Assembly (NCBI RefSeq): GCF_040807025.1 | Contig: NC_090982.1 | Coordinates: 77,169,931 to 77,233,930 of the forward strand | DNA from: Struthio camelus | Lineage: Eukaryota > Chordata > Aves > Struthioniformes > Struthionidae | DNA: 64,000 nucleotides | Direction: 5' to 3' | Shown: one piece after another, positions 23,201 through 33,769 of the stretch | How the letters are laid out: each line of letters starts with the position of its first letter | Position numbering within the stretch: the stretch's first letter is position 1 | Made by a program: the position numbers and the translations under genes | Notes under the pieces: model-generated | Databases searched by the model: none | Seen by the model: only the letters and a program-made list of their open reading frames with translations | What the model was told of the DNA's origin: nothing

Positions 23201-24275
23201 CTGCCTGCCCAGGACGCGGGTCAGCCGCCAGGCAGATTGCTCGGCTTGCAAAAGAGCCCCCAGAGTTACGCTCTCATCACACGTGCCCCAGCCCATGCAT
23301 AGCCCCAGGTCCAGCCCCAGCTCCCTTCGTGCAGGATGGTGGCTGCTGGGATGTGCCATCCCTCTCCTGCCCTGTGCTGTACGGAGACGCTCGAAGCGCT
23401 GCCCCAGGCTGGCGGCAGGCTCAGGCAGCCTGTGCTCAGAGGTGCTGCTTGTGTCCTGTCGAAATTTGCACAACCCCCCGCCCCCCATCACAAACCGAAA
23501 CGCGAGTTTTGGACCGAAAGGGAACGATAAAATTGTAAATACTGAAATCCCAGCCTGTTAAGCTCAGGGCTGTGTGTTTGAAAGTGGTTTGAGAGACCCT
23601 GGTGAGATGCTCAGAGATGGGGCTCGCATGAACAGAAGTGCCCCTTGGCTGTGAGCAGAGCATGGCTCCTGCTCGGGTCTGAGAGCAGACAGAGCAAACT
23701 GAAAAACAGCAGAGCTGGACAACTGAGCAGTCAGGGCATACTGAAACGAGGAGAGGTCAAAGCGGGAGAGGGTGCTCAGCACCCATTGCAGGTGGCATCC
23801 CCCAGAGCTGGTAGGGGAGGGGACTCGGCAACACCAGGCAGGGGCAAGCAAGAATTAGCATTAGCTAGACCCTAACACAGTGTCCTGAACAGGAAATAAT
23901 TTGTCACTAGCAGCAAATCTATACTGAAAATAACTGGGGAATTTCTTGGGTGGAAGAAGCACCTGACAGGAGAAACCAGACTGTGAGCGTGCACATGTAG
24001 ACCCATCTGCTCCCCTGTGCTGGCTTCCAAGGACCTTCCCTGCTCCCTGTCTTCTACAAGGGCCCATTTCTCTTTGGCAGCCTACAGTGCTCTGCAGTCG
24101 TTGCAAAGCCCGTTGGGGCTGGAAATGGGGTTTTCTCAGGGCCAATCCCTTTCTGGAGTAAAAGGTGCGCGAGCACCTCGTCCTGCTCCCTCTGCCTGCA
24201 GCAGCGCTTCAACCCGGCTTCTCAACGTACAGCTACAAAACACACAACACTGGGTTTAAAGAGAACATCCTTCAT
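20217..24275. other. Intergenic region, AVD-C to AVD-D
   Basis: About 4 kb with no recognised gene. It contains a 15-bp tandem repeat (21283-21344), a 21-bp direct duplication at 21880-21921 (CTATGCCAAGAAGATCCCA, twice) and a more AT-rich island at 22480-22830. That island carries a lysine-rich open frame of 157 codons (22539-23012, +) and a 13-base A run. I recognise no family in it. Confidence 0.6.
21283..21344. repeat. 15-bp tandem repeat, four copies
   Basis: Four degenerate copies of ACATTGAACACTGAG. Confidence 0.85.
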
Positions 24276-24281
24276 TTTATT
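24276..24281 (-). terminator. Candidate poly(A) signal for AVD-D
   Basis: AATAAA on the minus strand, about 1 kb beyond the AVD-D stop and the nearest one seen. A minus-strand open frame (24592-24272) runs through it, so it could belong to something else. Confidence 0.35.
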
Positions 24282-25300
24282 CCCACTTTGGAGCCTTTTT
24301 CCCCAAAGCTGAAAACAGCCTCAGAGGAGAACTTATACCAAAGCGCAGCTCTCCCCTGCACGTGCTTCCCACCAGGGGAGAGCGCGAGGCTGCGGTGGTG
24401 GGTGTGCTGGTGCTGCGCCGCAGATGCACAGGTTGGGGGGGGGAGCACCTTGTGTGAGCCCAACGAGGCCGGGGGAGGCAGGTGCAGGGGCCTGTAGACA
24501 GCCTGGGTGCTGGGAGAGTCGGGCAGGGGGTGCCCAATGCTGACAAAAGAGGGATCGGACATCCCCATGCCAGGTAGGTCATCTAGGGACACCCCAGGGC
24601 AGGGATTGCTTGTAGGACTCTTCTGCAGGTGACCGTGAAGGCACTAAAAAGGCATTATTAAGAAGACACTCGCGTTGCATGTCCACAAAAGCCTTGATGT
24701 GTGCAGGTGGTGATGGTATGTGTCAGACCACGTGGTGTGGCACAGCCCAGGCGAGTCCCCCTGAAAAGGGAATGAGGGCACATGAAGGGGCGGCTCCAAG
24801 GTCCTCCGTGAGGAGCTTACCAGAGAAAAGATTCAACTCTGTCACGATTTCTCCGGACACGTGAGAGCTGACATGAGGCAACCAAAGTGTTCAGAGAAGC
24901 TACAAGGCCCCATGTCTGGATGGGGGTTGCTCCCAACAGATGAGGTTTGGAGGCAGCGAGCTGCTGAGCTAATCCCCTTGCTCTGAGCACAGCAAATGCC
25001 TCAGCCAAAGTTGCACCTAGAGAAGTCCTGGGGCACAGAGGCTCTTCCCGTCCTGGCTGCACAGCTCCTGGTTTGCAAGAAGCTTCTTGCTGAAGAAGCT
25101 CAAAGGAGTTTGAGCAGAGCCCCACTGCGTCCCCAGTGGCACCAGCACAGAGCTGATGCTGCAGACTGGCCCATCAGGACCCCCCGGACAAGGCTGGGGA
25201 AGCCAGCAAATACTGAGCTATGAGAGCAAGAAAAGATAGGCAGAGGGAGAAATACTTCATGGCAGGTGCTGCTGATACCTGTGCAAAGCATCTTTTCCTC

Positions 25301-27843
25301 CTAGGGTGGCAGAGAAGCCGTCGGAGGGGCTTTTTCTTCTTCCTTGCAGTCGATTCGAGTGAAGACGTTGCGACCGGTCCTGCGGGAAAGCACATGCATG
25401 ACAGACCCTGTTGGTGCCCACCTGGCAGATGGGCCAACACCCATAGGGACAAGGATCCCGCTGCTCACATGGTGGCTTTCCAGTCGCTGTGGAGGGAGTT
25501 GACCTTCTGTCGCAGGAGCCAGGCTGTCTGCAAGATCTCTTTCTCGTTGTTGTCCACGAAGCACTGGCCCACGAAGACGGTCGTGGAGTCTGCCCCAGCA
25601 AGAGGTGCCTCAGGATGCGTCACGCTGTCTGCGGGGTGCTCGGCAGACAGACAGACGCTGGCCAGAGCAGGGAGGGGAGTGTGTGGAGGGGCCAAGCGAT
25701 GGTGGTCTGCCTGTGCTCCCCTCCCATCCGCACGGAGCCGCTGCCCCTACCTACCGGAAAACCTCTTCCAGTTGACGGTGAAGCCAAACGTGCTTTGTCC
25801 GTCCTCGTCCAAGTGCTGGGTCCCGCAGAGGGGTGAAGGCTTGATTGGCTTTTGGGCACTCGAGACAGCGGTGTGGTACTCTCCGGAGAAGTCGCCCTGG
25901 CTGTTCACGCTGAACACGTGCATCCTCGAGCCCAGGTCATTCTGCCACCACCCGGCCAGGTTGCACTGCCGAGGGAGGGAGCGGATGTGGTTCCCCGGGG
26001 GCTGCCCCTGCCCGGGGCTGGCCCGTCCGTGGTGCTGTGGGGACAGCCCCTGCCCACCGCCCCTGGCAGAGCCCAGCTCCCCGCAGCACCCAGGCCTCCC
26101 CAGAGCCCCCAGCCAGGGGCCAGGGGCCAAAGTTACCTTGCCCATTCCTGCAGGCTGTTTCTGCTCAGGGTCCCGCCCAGTCTTGGCGTTTGCTCCTTTT
26201 GCCTCCTTCATGGTCGTCTTTTCCTCTTTGAGGGTCTCGCCTAACTGGCAAAGCACCTTTAAAAATAAACGAAACACAAAGTCAGTTTTTGGCAGCAGCA
26301 TTTCTCAGGAGCCTGAGGAGTCTGACGGTGCTGGGGCTGGGGAGTGGAGGGCACAAGCCCACCATGGCCTTTTGCTCAGGCATTTTTGTTTAAGACATCT
26401 GATTTACAAAGTCATCACAATCTCAGAAATGTCAGGAGAGCCACAAACTAAGTGAAGCCAAACAGAACAAAAGAGGTAAGGAAAGTGTGCCGTGCTTGGC
26501 ACCGGGACGCGGTGTGCCAGCGCTCCGGGGAGAGCCCTTGGCAAGGGACAGAGCCCTGGCGTTTGTGCTGGGCCCCCTGCGAGACCAAGGAGCCCCGATG
26601 GCTGGTGCCTTGCAGCATCCCGCCTGCAGAGCCGTGGCTCTGGCACAGCCCCGAAGCCCTCCCTGTGCCCTCGGTCGCTGCACCTCCCCAGCCTGGGGAC
26701 AGACCAGGGTCCCCATGACCCCCCACTAGGGCAGACATTCCCGCATGTCCCGATGCCCCCACAGGAGTTCCCTGGTATATCCCCCCATAGCAGGGGGGGG
26801 GACATATGTGGCCCGCCTTGGGGCAGGGGTCCCTATGCACATTGCTCCAGGAGAAGGGGCTCCCATGCATGTCCCACCCCAGAGCAGGGGCTGCACCCCT
26901 GGACAGCACAGACACGCATGTCCTACCCCGCCAGAGCAGGGCTCCCACCTGTGTCTCCCCCCCCCCCCAAAGCAGGGCTCCCCTGGGAATGGCACTCCCA
27001 CACATGTCCCACCCCCCTGGAACAGGGCTCCCATCCCCGGAACAGGGGCACCCCCAGCGATGGCGCTCCCATGCATGTGCCACCCCCCGGAGAAGGACTC
27101 CCACACGTGTCCCACCCCCAGCAGGACTCCCACACGTGTCCCACCCCGGAGCAGGGTTCCCATCCCCGGAGCAGGGGCACCCTCGGGGATGGCGCTCCCA
27201 CACATGTCCCACCCCACCGGAGCAGGGGCTCCCACGCGTGTCCCACCCCGGAGCAGGGTTCCCATCCCCGGAGCAGGGTTCCCATCCCTGGAGCAGGGGC
27301 ACCCCCAGCGATGGCGCTCCCACGCGTGTCCCACCCCACCGGAGCAGGACTCCCACGCGTGTCCCACCCCGGAGCAGGGTTCCCATCCCCGGAGCAGGGG
27401 CACCCCCAGCGATGGCGCTCCCACGCGTGTCCCACCCCACCGGAGCAGGACTCCCACGCGTGTCCCACCCCGGAGCAGGGTTCCCATCCCCGGAGCAGGG
27501 GCACCCCCAGCGATGGCGCTCCCACGCGTGTCCCACCCCACCGGAGCAGGGGCTCCCACGCGTGTCCCACCCCGGAGCAGGGTTCCCATCCCCGGAGCAG
27601 GGGCACCCCCGGGGATGGCGCTCCCACGCGTGTCCGTCCCCCCCGGGAGCTGACGCTCCCCCCGCCGCCGCAGAGCAGAGCAGCAAGCCCGCGGAGCGGC
27701 GCTCCCACGCACGTCCCACCGCGGAGCGGAGGCTCCCCCGGAGCTCCCACGCGTGTCCCCGCTCCCACCTGGCTTCCCCCGGCAGCTCCGGCCAGGGCCG
27801 CTCCCACAGGTAGAGCGAGGGCGGTGAGGAGGCGACGACTCAT
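25301..27843 (-). CDS. AVD-D: BBP-like avidin with an extra 40-residue exon
   Basis: Five exons: 27843-27769, 26256-26137, 25965-25755, 25589-25469 and 25379-25301. They total 606 nt, 201 residues, all in phase. Exon 1 encodes a 25-residue leader (MSRRLLTALALPVGAALAG...). Exon 2 (120 nt, phase 0 both sides, canonical AG and GT) inserts a hydrophilic Lys/Glu-rich stretch with one Cys (VLCQLGETLKEEKTT...) that avidins lack. The barrel then starts CNLAGWWQNDLGS. The main biotin residues Asn12, Ser16, Tyr33, Thr35, Trp70, Phe72, Ser73, Ser75, Thr77, Trp97, Trp110 and Asn118 are kept; Thr38-Ala39-Thr40 is Ser-Ser-Ala. WKRFS has one extra residue, as in AVD-B. Arg114 becomes Met at the last junction (AT|G). 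The tail is about 25 residues, with Cys and EEEK. The length and extra residue suggest kinship with chicken BBPs. Exon 1 assignment rests on leader, TATA and phase. Confidence 0.82.
26870..27760. repeat. GC-rich minisatellite, 101-102 bp unit, in AVD-D intron 1
   Basis: Copies of a unit marked by GGGGCACCCCCAGCGATGGC recur at about 27300, 27401, 27502 and 27604, with looser copies before. Each unit holds sub-repeats of CCCACGCGTGTCCCACCCC and GGAGCAGGGTTCCCATCCC. Open frames of more than 300 codons on both strands follow from the lack of stops in the unit. Confidence 0.92.
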
Positions 27844-27882
27844 CCCGACCGACGGCTGCGGCCGGCGGAGCCGCCCCGTCCC

Positions 27883-27888
27883 TTTATA
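27883..27888 (-). promoter_or_regulatory. AVD-D TATA box
   Basis: GCTATAAAGGGACG on the minus strand, only 40 bases before the start codon. The 5' UTR would therefore be very short. Confidence 0.7.
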
Positions 27889-30800
27889 GCGCGGCCGTCG
27901 CCGCCTCTCCGCAACGCCCCGGGCGGCACGGCGGGCTGGGGCTGCCCGCGGCACGGAGCAGCGCGGCGCTGCGCGCAGCGGCACCGTGCGCCACGCACCC
28001 GGCTGCCTGAGACAAAGCCCTGCCGCGGATGTGGTTACCGCGCTGTTTGCAACCCTCTTCCCCGTGCCCGTGCCCTCCGGCTCTTGGAGCTGCGAGTCAC
28101 GTAGCCGGGGGTGACCCGGGGGGCTTGGGACTTGATGCCAGCGTGCCGGCGAAGTCCTTCAACATAGTTTTGGGGGGAGGGGGGGGGTCACTCCTTAACC
28201 GTAGCGGCCCACGACGGCGTGCGAAACCCGCTGCAGCACCCCGGGCCGAGGATGGTCGGCGGCGACACAGATCGGTCGCCTGAAGAGGAAACTGAAACTG
28301 TGCTAACAGCAGTATGACAGCCCCCCCCCCCCCCCCCCCGAGATGGCAAACTCCATCGCACATACAAGTAAGAGCAAAATGCAGGCGCGGGGGGAACAGG
28401 AACCAGGGGTGGGAGAAGAAGAGGGTGAGAAAGGGCCGGCGAAGGGGTGCGGAGGGAAGGGCTGCCAGACGTTTGGGACCCCTGCCCCGTTAGCACAGCA
28501 CAGGGCGACAGAGCTGCTGCTGGCACATTCGCTGTCGCTCTCAAAGTCCCCGGCTTCCCCTAAGGCTGGGGGTGACGGCTTTCTGTTTCTGAGTAAAAGA
28601 ACTGGCTGTTTAGGTGATTTCCTTTCTGACGGGGCTGGGTTTTGGTCTTGCGCATAGTTTGGAGCACAGTTTTCGGAGAGTAGCAGGAACGCCCAGCCCT
28701 CCTCGAGAGCAGCAGCTGTGACTGAGGCACTGGGGATTTAGTGACAGCGACCGAGAACAGGAGCAGCTGCTCCCTCCGCCGCTGCCCCGGCCGCCCGGGC
28801 TGCCTCCTCCAGCCGTGGCTCGCGCTTCCTGGAAACCGCTCGGAGCCCTGGCAGCCCCGGCTGCTAATCCTCCTCCGAGGAATGCTTTCGTTTTTCCTGT
28901 CTGAAGCTAACCAGGGGATTTTGGGGCAGTGCCAAAGGCCTTTGCTCCGTACGCCGGTGTGCACAGCACGGGCTGGGCCCCATGAAGCTGCTGCCCAGCC
29001 CCTGCTGCCTTTTATTCCCCCTCTGTCTTTTATTCCCCCTCTGTCTTCCTGCGCTTGTCCCTCTCTGACCCACTGCGACCCCCGTCCCCCCCGAACATCC
29101 CAGGAGCTGTCTGCAGTTCTCCGCGTCTCTGCTCCCAGCCACGGTCTCTGCCCCGGCGTCCCGGGCGCAGCCCTGTGCCCCCCAGGCAGTAACCCCCTTC
29201 CTTTGCCCAGCTTCCCGCACAGACGGTTGCTTTCCCGGGGTGTTTGCCCCCCTCCCTTCCCGCACGGCCCCTGGCACCCCACACTCCCCACGGGGGCTCG
29301 GGCCCCCCTGTGTCCCTGCCTGGCGCCCCGGGCACGTGACCCCCAGGGCAGCACGTGACAGCGGGGCCTCCGTGCTGCTGCTCCGTGTCCTGCACCGTTA
29401 GCGGGGCTCATCCTGTTCCCCTCTCTCGGGGCCAGGGGGGTGGTCCGATAGTGGGAAATACAGGCACATACATACAATATGGATCCCCCCAGTAGCTGGC
29501 CTTAGACACCCAGTCTACCCAGTAGCTGCCTTCAGCTCTCCCAGTTGCCTCCGCATGGACACTCACACGTGCAAATGGGTCTTTGGGAACTGGTCCAGAC
29601 CTATGGCCTTGCCAGGAGCTGACCCCAAACCCCGCAGAGTCTCTAATAGTCCCTTGGACCCCCTGGTCCCTCCTGTAGCCAATTCTCAGCCCCCCTGATC
29701 CCCCCAGTACCTGGCCCGAGATGGCCACCCCGATCGATGCTGGCTCCCAAGCCTCAGAGCCGCCTCGCTGCCTCGGGCAGCGCGAGGTGCTGGGGCGCAG
29801 GGCTGGCCAGGCGCGCGGGCCGTAACCCCTTCGCTCCCGGCCGGCCCCTTTTATCCTCTGCTCCCCCTATTTTCCCACACTTCTTCCTCCCCAAAGGACT
29901 CCCTCGACGCCTGCTTTCCCCCACCTTTGGTCCTTCCCCTAAACATCCCGTGCAGTCCCCGAACGCCCTTCCGCAGCCGTGCCCTACCCGGCTCCCCGTC
30001 CCCGTGGGCAGCGACCCCGGCAGGGTCAGGCCCCCACCCACAGCTTTGGGACATCTTGCCGGGCTCTGCAGCCTGGGGGGGCTTCAGCCGTGCAGCGCTG
30101 CCCCCCGCCGCTGCCTTCGCGGGGCTGCAGCACCCCGGGGCCGCTGCTCGGCCCCCCTCCTGCAGCAGCGGGTCCGATGCAGAGGCCGGCAGCACATCAT
30201 CCCGCTGCGGCCAGAAACACCCGGCTCCGGGCCGAGGGGCCGGGGCTGAGCCGTGGGGTGCGGACCCACCGGCGGCGGCACCCACGGAGGGCCGCGGGGC
30301 CAGGCGTGTGGGTGGGCAGGGGCCCCAGCGAGGCCGGCCAGCGGGATCATCCGGCACTGTTCGCCGCGTGCAGGAGAGGGCACCAGCCGCCCGCGCGACG
30401 GCCCGGCAGCGCGGAAGGGGGCCAAGCGCCGAGACCTGCCTTCGGAGAGCCGTGTCGCCCCGGCCGGGGCGGTCTGAGCAGGCTTTTCCTGCAGGGGATA
30501 TATCACCCCCACTGTGTTCTCCGTCCCCGCAACCGCTGCGGCATTCATGGCCGTGGGCATCACGTCGCCGCCCCTTCCCGAGGGCCGCAGCCGCTTGCTG
30601 CTGCCGAATAGCTCGTACAGGGCCGGGCCGGCCGCCGGGCACGAGCTTTTCCTCTGTGCACGGTGCCGTCCCGGCTGGCAAAGGCAGCCTGCGGACCTGC
30701 CACGCGCCCCTTCGGAGCTGCCCGCTAGATTTCGGCTCTCGGCGGATTTCGCGCTTCTGCAATCGAAACATCTGGGGGTTACTTGCAGCCACCGGCCTGC

Positions 30801-30931
30801 CTGGGGCGTTGCTCAAAACGAGCGGCGGCGTCCCCCGCGCCGTCCCCCCACCCCTGCCCGGCCGGCGAGCGTGGCGGCTGGCTGGGAACGGACAGGCGGG
30901 AGGGCACGGCTTGCTTCTGAGCACAGACGGG
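27889..30931. other. Intergenic region, AVD-D to AVD-E
   Basis: About 3 kb with no recognised gene. It contains a run of 19 C at 28321-28339. The frames of 305 codons (29477-28560, -) and 369-393 codons (29.85-31.03 kb, both strands) are Arg/Pro/Gly/Ala-rich and lack any domain. Confidence 0.6.
28321..28339. repeat. Poly(C) run, 19 bases
   Basis: 19 consecutive C, a possible i-motif/G-tract and a likely site of length error in sequencing. Confidence 0.9.
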
Positions 30932-30937
30932 TTTATT
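30932..30937 (-). terminator. AVD-E poly(A) signal
   Basis: AATAAA on the minus strand, about 95 bases after the AVD-E stop codon. Confidence 0.75.
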
Positions 30938-31028
30938 CGGCGGCTGGGCGCGAGGGGCCCCGCGAGCCGGCTGAGCGCAGGGATGCGGGTGAGACGGGGG
31001 ATGCAGCCGGCTCTGTCCGCCCTCTGCG

Positions 31029-33060
31029 TCACTTGACCCGGGTGAAGACGTTGGTGCCGATCCTGCGGGAAATGGTGTCAGCGCCCTGGCGGGGGGGGGG
31101 GACTGGCCGCTCCGGGGCCGGAGGGCAGGGCCGGGTGGGCGCTCACCTGGTGGCTCTCCAGCTGTCCCTGCGGGATGGCACCTCTTCCCGCAGCAGCCAC
31201 GTGGTCTCCAGCGTTTCCTTCCCGCGCTGGTCCACGAAGCACTGGCCCACGAAGACGGTGATGGAGTCTGCCCGGGTTACGAGGCAGGCAGAGGGGGCTC
31301 AGCACCCACCGACCGTGGGAACCCGGGCGCAGACAGGCACCCCGCCACCTTCCCCGGACACACGGACACCCCGGACACCCCCTGGAGCAGGGACCCCCCC
31401 CCCCCAAGCGCGTCCCTGCGGCCAGACGGGGCTCCAGTGGTGGCTGCGCCGAGCGCTGCTGCGGGCATCCCCGGGGCCAGCGAGGCCGCGAGGGGACCCG
31501 GCTCCGGGCAAGGGCAGGGCTGGCCCCGCTGGCGGCCCCCGAGCCCCCCGGCACCTGGGGGTGCTGCCGTACCTGCAAACTGCCACTGCACGGTGAAGCC
31601 GAAGGTGACCTGTCCCTTGGCGCTGGGGTGCTGCTGGACCCCTTTCAGGGGCGACACCAGGATCCGCTTGTTGGTGGCCGCCACGGCGGTGTGGTAGGAG
31701 CCGATGAAGGCCCCGGCAGCGTCGAGGGCCGAGAGGGTCATGTTGGAGCCCAGCTCGTTCCTCCACAGGCCCTGCAGGTCGCACTGGGGACCGAGGGGTC
31801 ACGCCGGCACCTGGCTGCAGCCCGCGGCCCAGGGGTGCAGCGCCCGAGCCGGGACCCCTCTGCTCCAGCTTGCCAGGGCTGCCGGGATGGGTGACTGCTG
31901 TGCCACCTCGCAGACACGCCGGCTCGGGGCTGGGGCGGCCCCTCCGCATGGGGCACACGCGCTGGCCAGCCCAGCTCTGCCTGCGGCTCAGCACCCACCC
32001 AGCAGCCAGGACCAGCAGCCCCAGGCACAACCTGGCCTGGCACGTCCCCTAGCCCATGGCTGGGCAGTGCAGAGCTGGCCCCCGAATCCTAGACACTGCG
32101 ACAGCTGGGGACAGCACAGTGAGAGCACGCAGACCCCTCGGCCGTGCACGCTGCACCCAGGGACAGTATGGCACAGCGTGGCACAGCACAGCGAGAGCAC
32201 GCAGACCCCTCGGCCTTGCACGCTGCACCCAGGGACAGTATGGCACAGCGTGGCACAGCACAGCGAGAGCATGCAACTGCCTCAGCCATACACACTGCAC
32301 CCATGGACGGCATGGCATGGCACAGCGAGAGCATGCAACTCCCTCGGTCATGCACACTGCACCCAGGGATGGCACAGCATGGCACAGCACAGCGAGGGCA
32401 TGCAGACCCCTCGGCCGTGCACGCTGCACCCAGGGACAGTATGGCACAGCACAGCACAGCAAGAGCACGCAGACCCCTCGGCCGTGCATGCTGCACCCAG
32501 GGACAGTATGGCACAGCGTGGCACAGCACAGCGAGAGCACGCAGACCCCTCGGCCGTGCACTCTGCACCCAGGGGTGGCACAGCATGGCACAGCAAGAGC
32601 CTGCAACCCCCTTGGTTGTGCATGCTGCACCCAGGGACAGCATGGCACAGCACAGCAAAGCACAGCGAGAGCGTGTAACCCCCTCAGCCATGCACACTGC
32701 ACCCGGGGATGGCCCAGCACAGCAGGGCACAGCGAGAGCATGCAGCTCCCTCGGCCATGCACTGCACCCGGGGATGGTACAGCACAGCACGACACAGCGA
32801 GAGCGTGCAACTCCCTCAGCCGCACACACTGCACTCAGGGATGGAAACGGCATGGCACAGCACAGAGAGAGCATGTAACCCCCTCGGCTGTGCACGCTGC
32901 ACCCAGGGACGGCACAGCACGGCATGGCACAGCGCAGCGAGAGCACGTAGCTCCTGAGCCACGCACGCCGCATGAAAGCTGCCCTTACCTTCCTTGCTGA
33001 AATGGTGCTGAGGCTCAGCAGGGCCACAGCAAGGATGAGGGAGAAGCTGTGCTTCCCCAT
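31029..33060 (-). CDS. AVD-E: avidin-like secreted biotin-binding protein
   Basis: Exons 33060-32989, 31783-31573, 31267-31147 and 31062-31029 total 438 nt, 145 residues, phases 0, 1, 2. The leader is MGKHSFSLILAVALLSLSTI... then ARK. The mature part begins CDLQGLWRNELGSNMT. It keeps Asn12, Ser16, the N17 glycosylation sequon, Tyr33, Thr35, Val37, Ala39, Thr40, Trp70, Phe72, Ser75, Thr77, Trp97, Leu99, Trp110 and Asn118, plus both structural Cys. Thr38 and Ser73 are both Ala, so two polar contacts are weakened but the aromatic box is whole. The C-terminus is short (NVFTRVK). Expected to bind biotin, perhaps less tightly than AVD-F. Intron 1 (31784-32988) is mostly minisatellite. Confidence 0.92.
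32100..32960. repeat. Minisatellite, 57-72 bp unit, in AVD-E intron 1
   Basis: About 13 copies of a unit built from GAGAGCACGCAGACCCCTCG, GCTGCACCCAGGGACAG and a variable number of GGCACAGC steps. Spacing between successive copies at 32121, 32193, 32265, 32326 and 32394 is 72, 72, 61 and 68 bases. Long frames on both strands are repeat artefacts. Confidence 0.92.
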
Positions 33061-33137
33061 CGCACCCGGCAGCAGGACGCCGGCGCCGGGGCAGTCCCTG
33101 CTTGCAGCACTTTGCCGGGGCTCTGGGTCCGGCTCCC

Positions 33138-33143
33138 TTTATA
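33138..33143 (-). promoter_or_regulatory. AVD-E TATA box
   Basis: GCTATAAAGGGAG on the minus strand, 78 bases before the start codon. Confidence 0.8.
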
Positions 33144-33644
33144 GCGTAGGGGGCTCAGGCCGGGCAGCGGCTGCGCATGCCGGGACTCCTGCCAAAGGAC
33201 GGACGCCTGCGGCGGGCCGGCGGGCTCTCGAGCGCCCTGAGGCGCGCGAGGGTGAAGTGGCGGGGATGGCCGCGGGCGGCAGCGGCCGCGGTGCCGGCGG
33301 GGGCTGCGAGGGTGCCGCCGTGCCGGGGCGCCGCTGCTGGGCTCGGGGAGGCCGCCGGAAGCGCAGCGGGGGACGGCCGCGGGCCAGCTCTCGTGCTGCG
33401 GCGCCCCTTCCCTGGGCACGGCCCGCCGGGCACGGACCCTGCCCCAGAGCCCGCGCCGCCCACCCTCCCTCCCTGCCCGCCTGCCTCCCTCCCTCCCGGG
33501 GCCCGAGCGGGGCCCCTCGGCAGAGAGCCCGGGCTGCGGCGGGTGCCGCGGCAGGAGGGACGGGACGGGTCTGGGGCCCGCGGGCTGGGGCGGCCGGCGA
33601 GAGGCACCGAGTGACGGCAACCGGGTGGCCGTTTGCAGCAGAGC
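33144..33644. other. Spacer between AVD-E and AVD-F
   Basis: About 500 bases, very GC- and CpG-rich. No gene seen. It contains the AVD-E upstream promoter region. Confidence 0.6.
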
Positions 33645-33650
33645 TTTATT
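33645..33650 (-). terminator. AVD: AVD-F poly(A) signal
   Basis: CCAATAAAGCTCTG on the minus strand, about 120 bases after the stop codon. Confidence 0.8.
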
Positions 33651-33769
33651 GGGAGCAGGCGGGTGGCGAGGGAGGGGGGCGTCCCGTGCCGGCCGAGCCC
33701 GGCGCTGAGCCCGAGCCCGGCGGCGGCGGCGGCGGCGGCGTGGGAGAGGCTGCGCGGCGCCCGGCTCCC

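Noticed and set aside
24272-24592. Minus-strand frame with a Pro/Ser-rich cytoplasmic-tail look, ending over an AATAAA
   Set aside because: The frame runs through the poly(A) signal and no upstream exon fits. It may be part of the AVD-D 3' UTR.
26448-27984. Open frames of 302-465 codons on both strands across the AVD-D intron 1 repeat
   Set aside because: They follow the 101-bp repeat, occur in several frames at once, match no family and overlap a real intron.
29440-29730. CCCCAGTAGCTGGCC-type phrases suggesting a dispersed repeat
   Set aside because: Only loose internal similarity. I could not assign it to a known bird element.
29851-31032. Frames of 369-393 codons on both strands next to AVD-E
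   Set aside because: Arg/Pro/Gly/Ala-rich GC shadows; the right end overlaps the AVD-E 3' UTR.
32049-33060. Open frames of 244-324 codons on both strands across the AVD-E intron 1 repeat
   Set aside because: They are products of a stop-free tandem repeat. Only the first 24 codons of the minus frame starting at 33060 are real (AVD-E exon 1).
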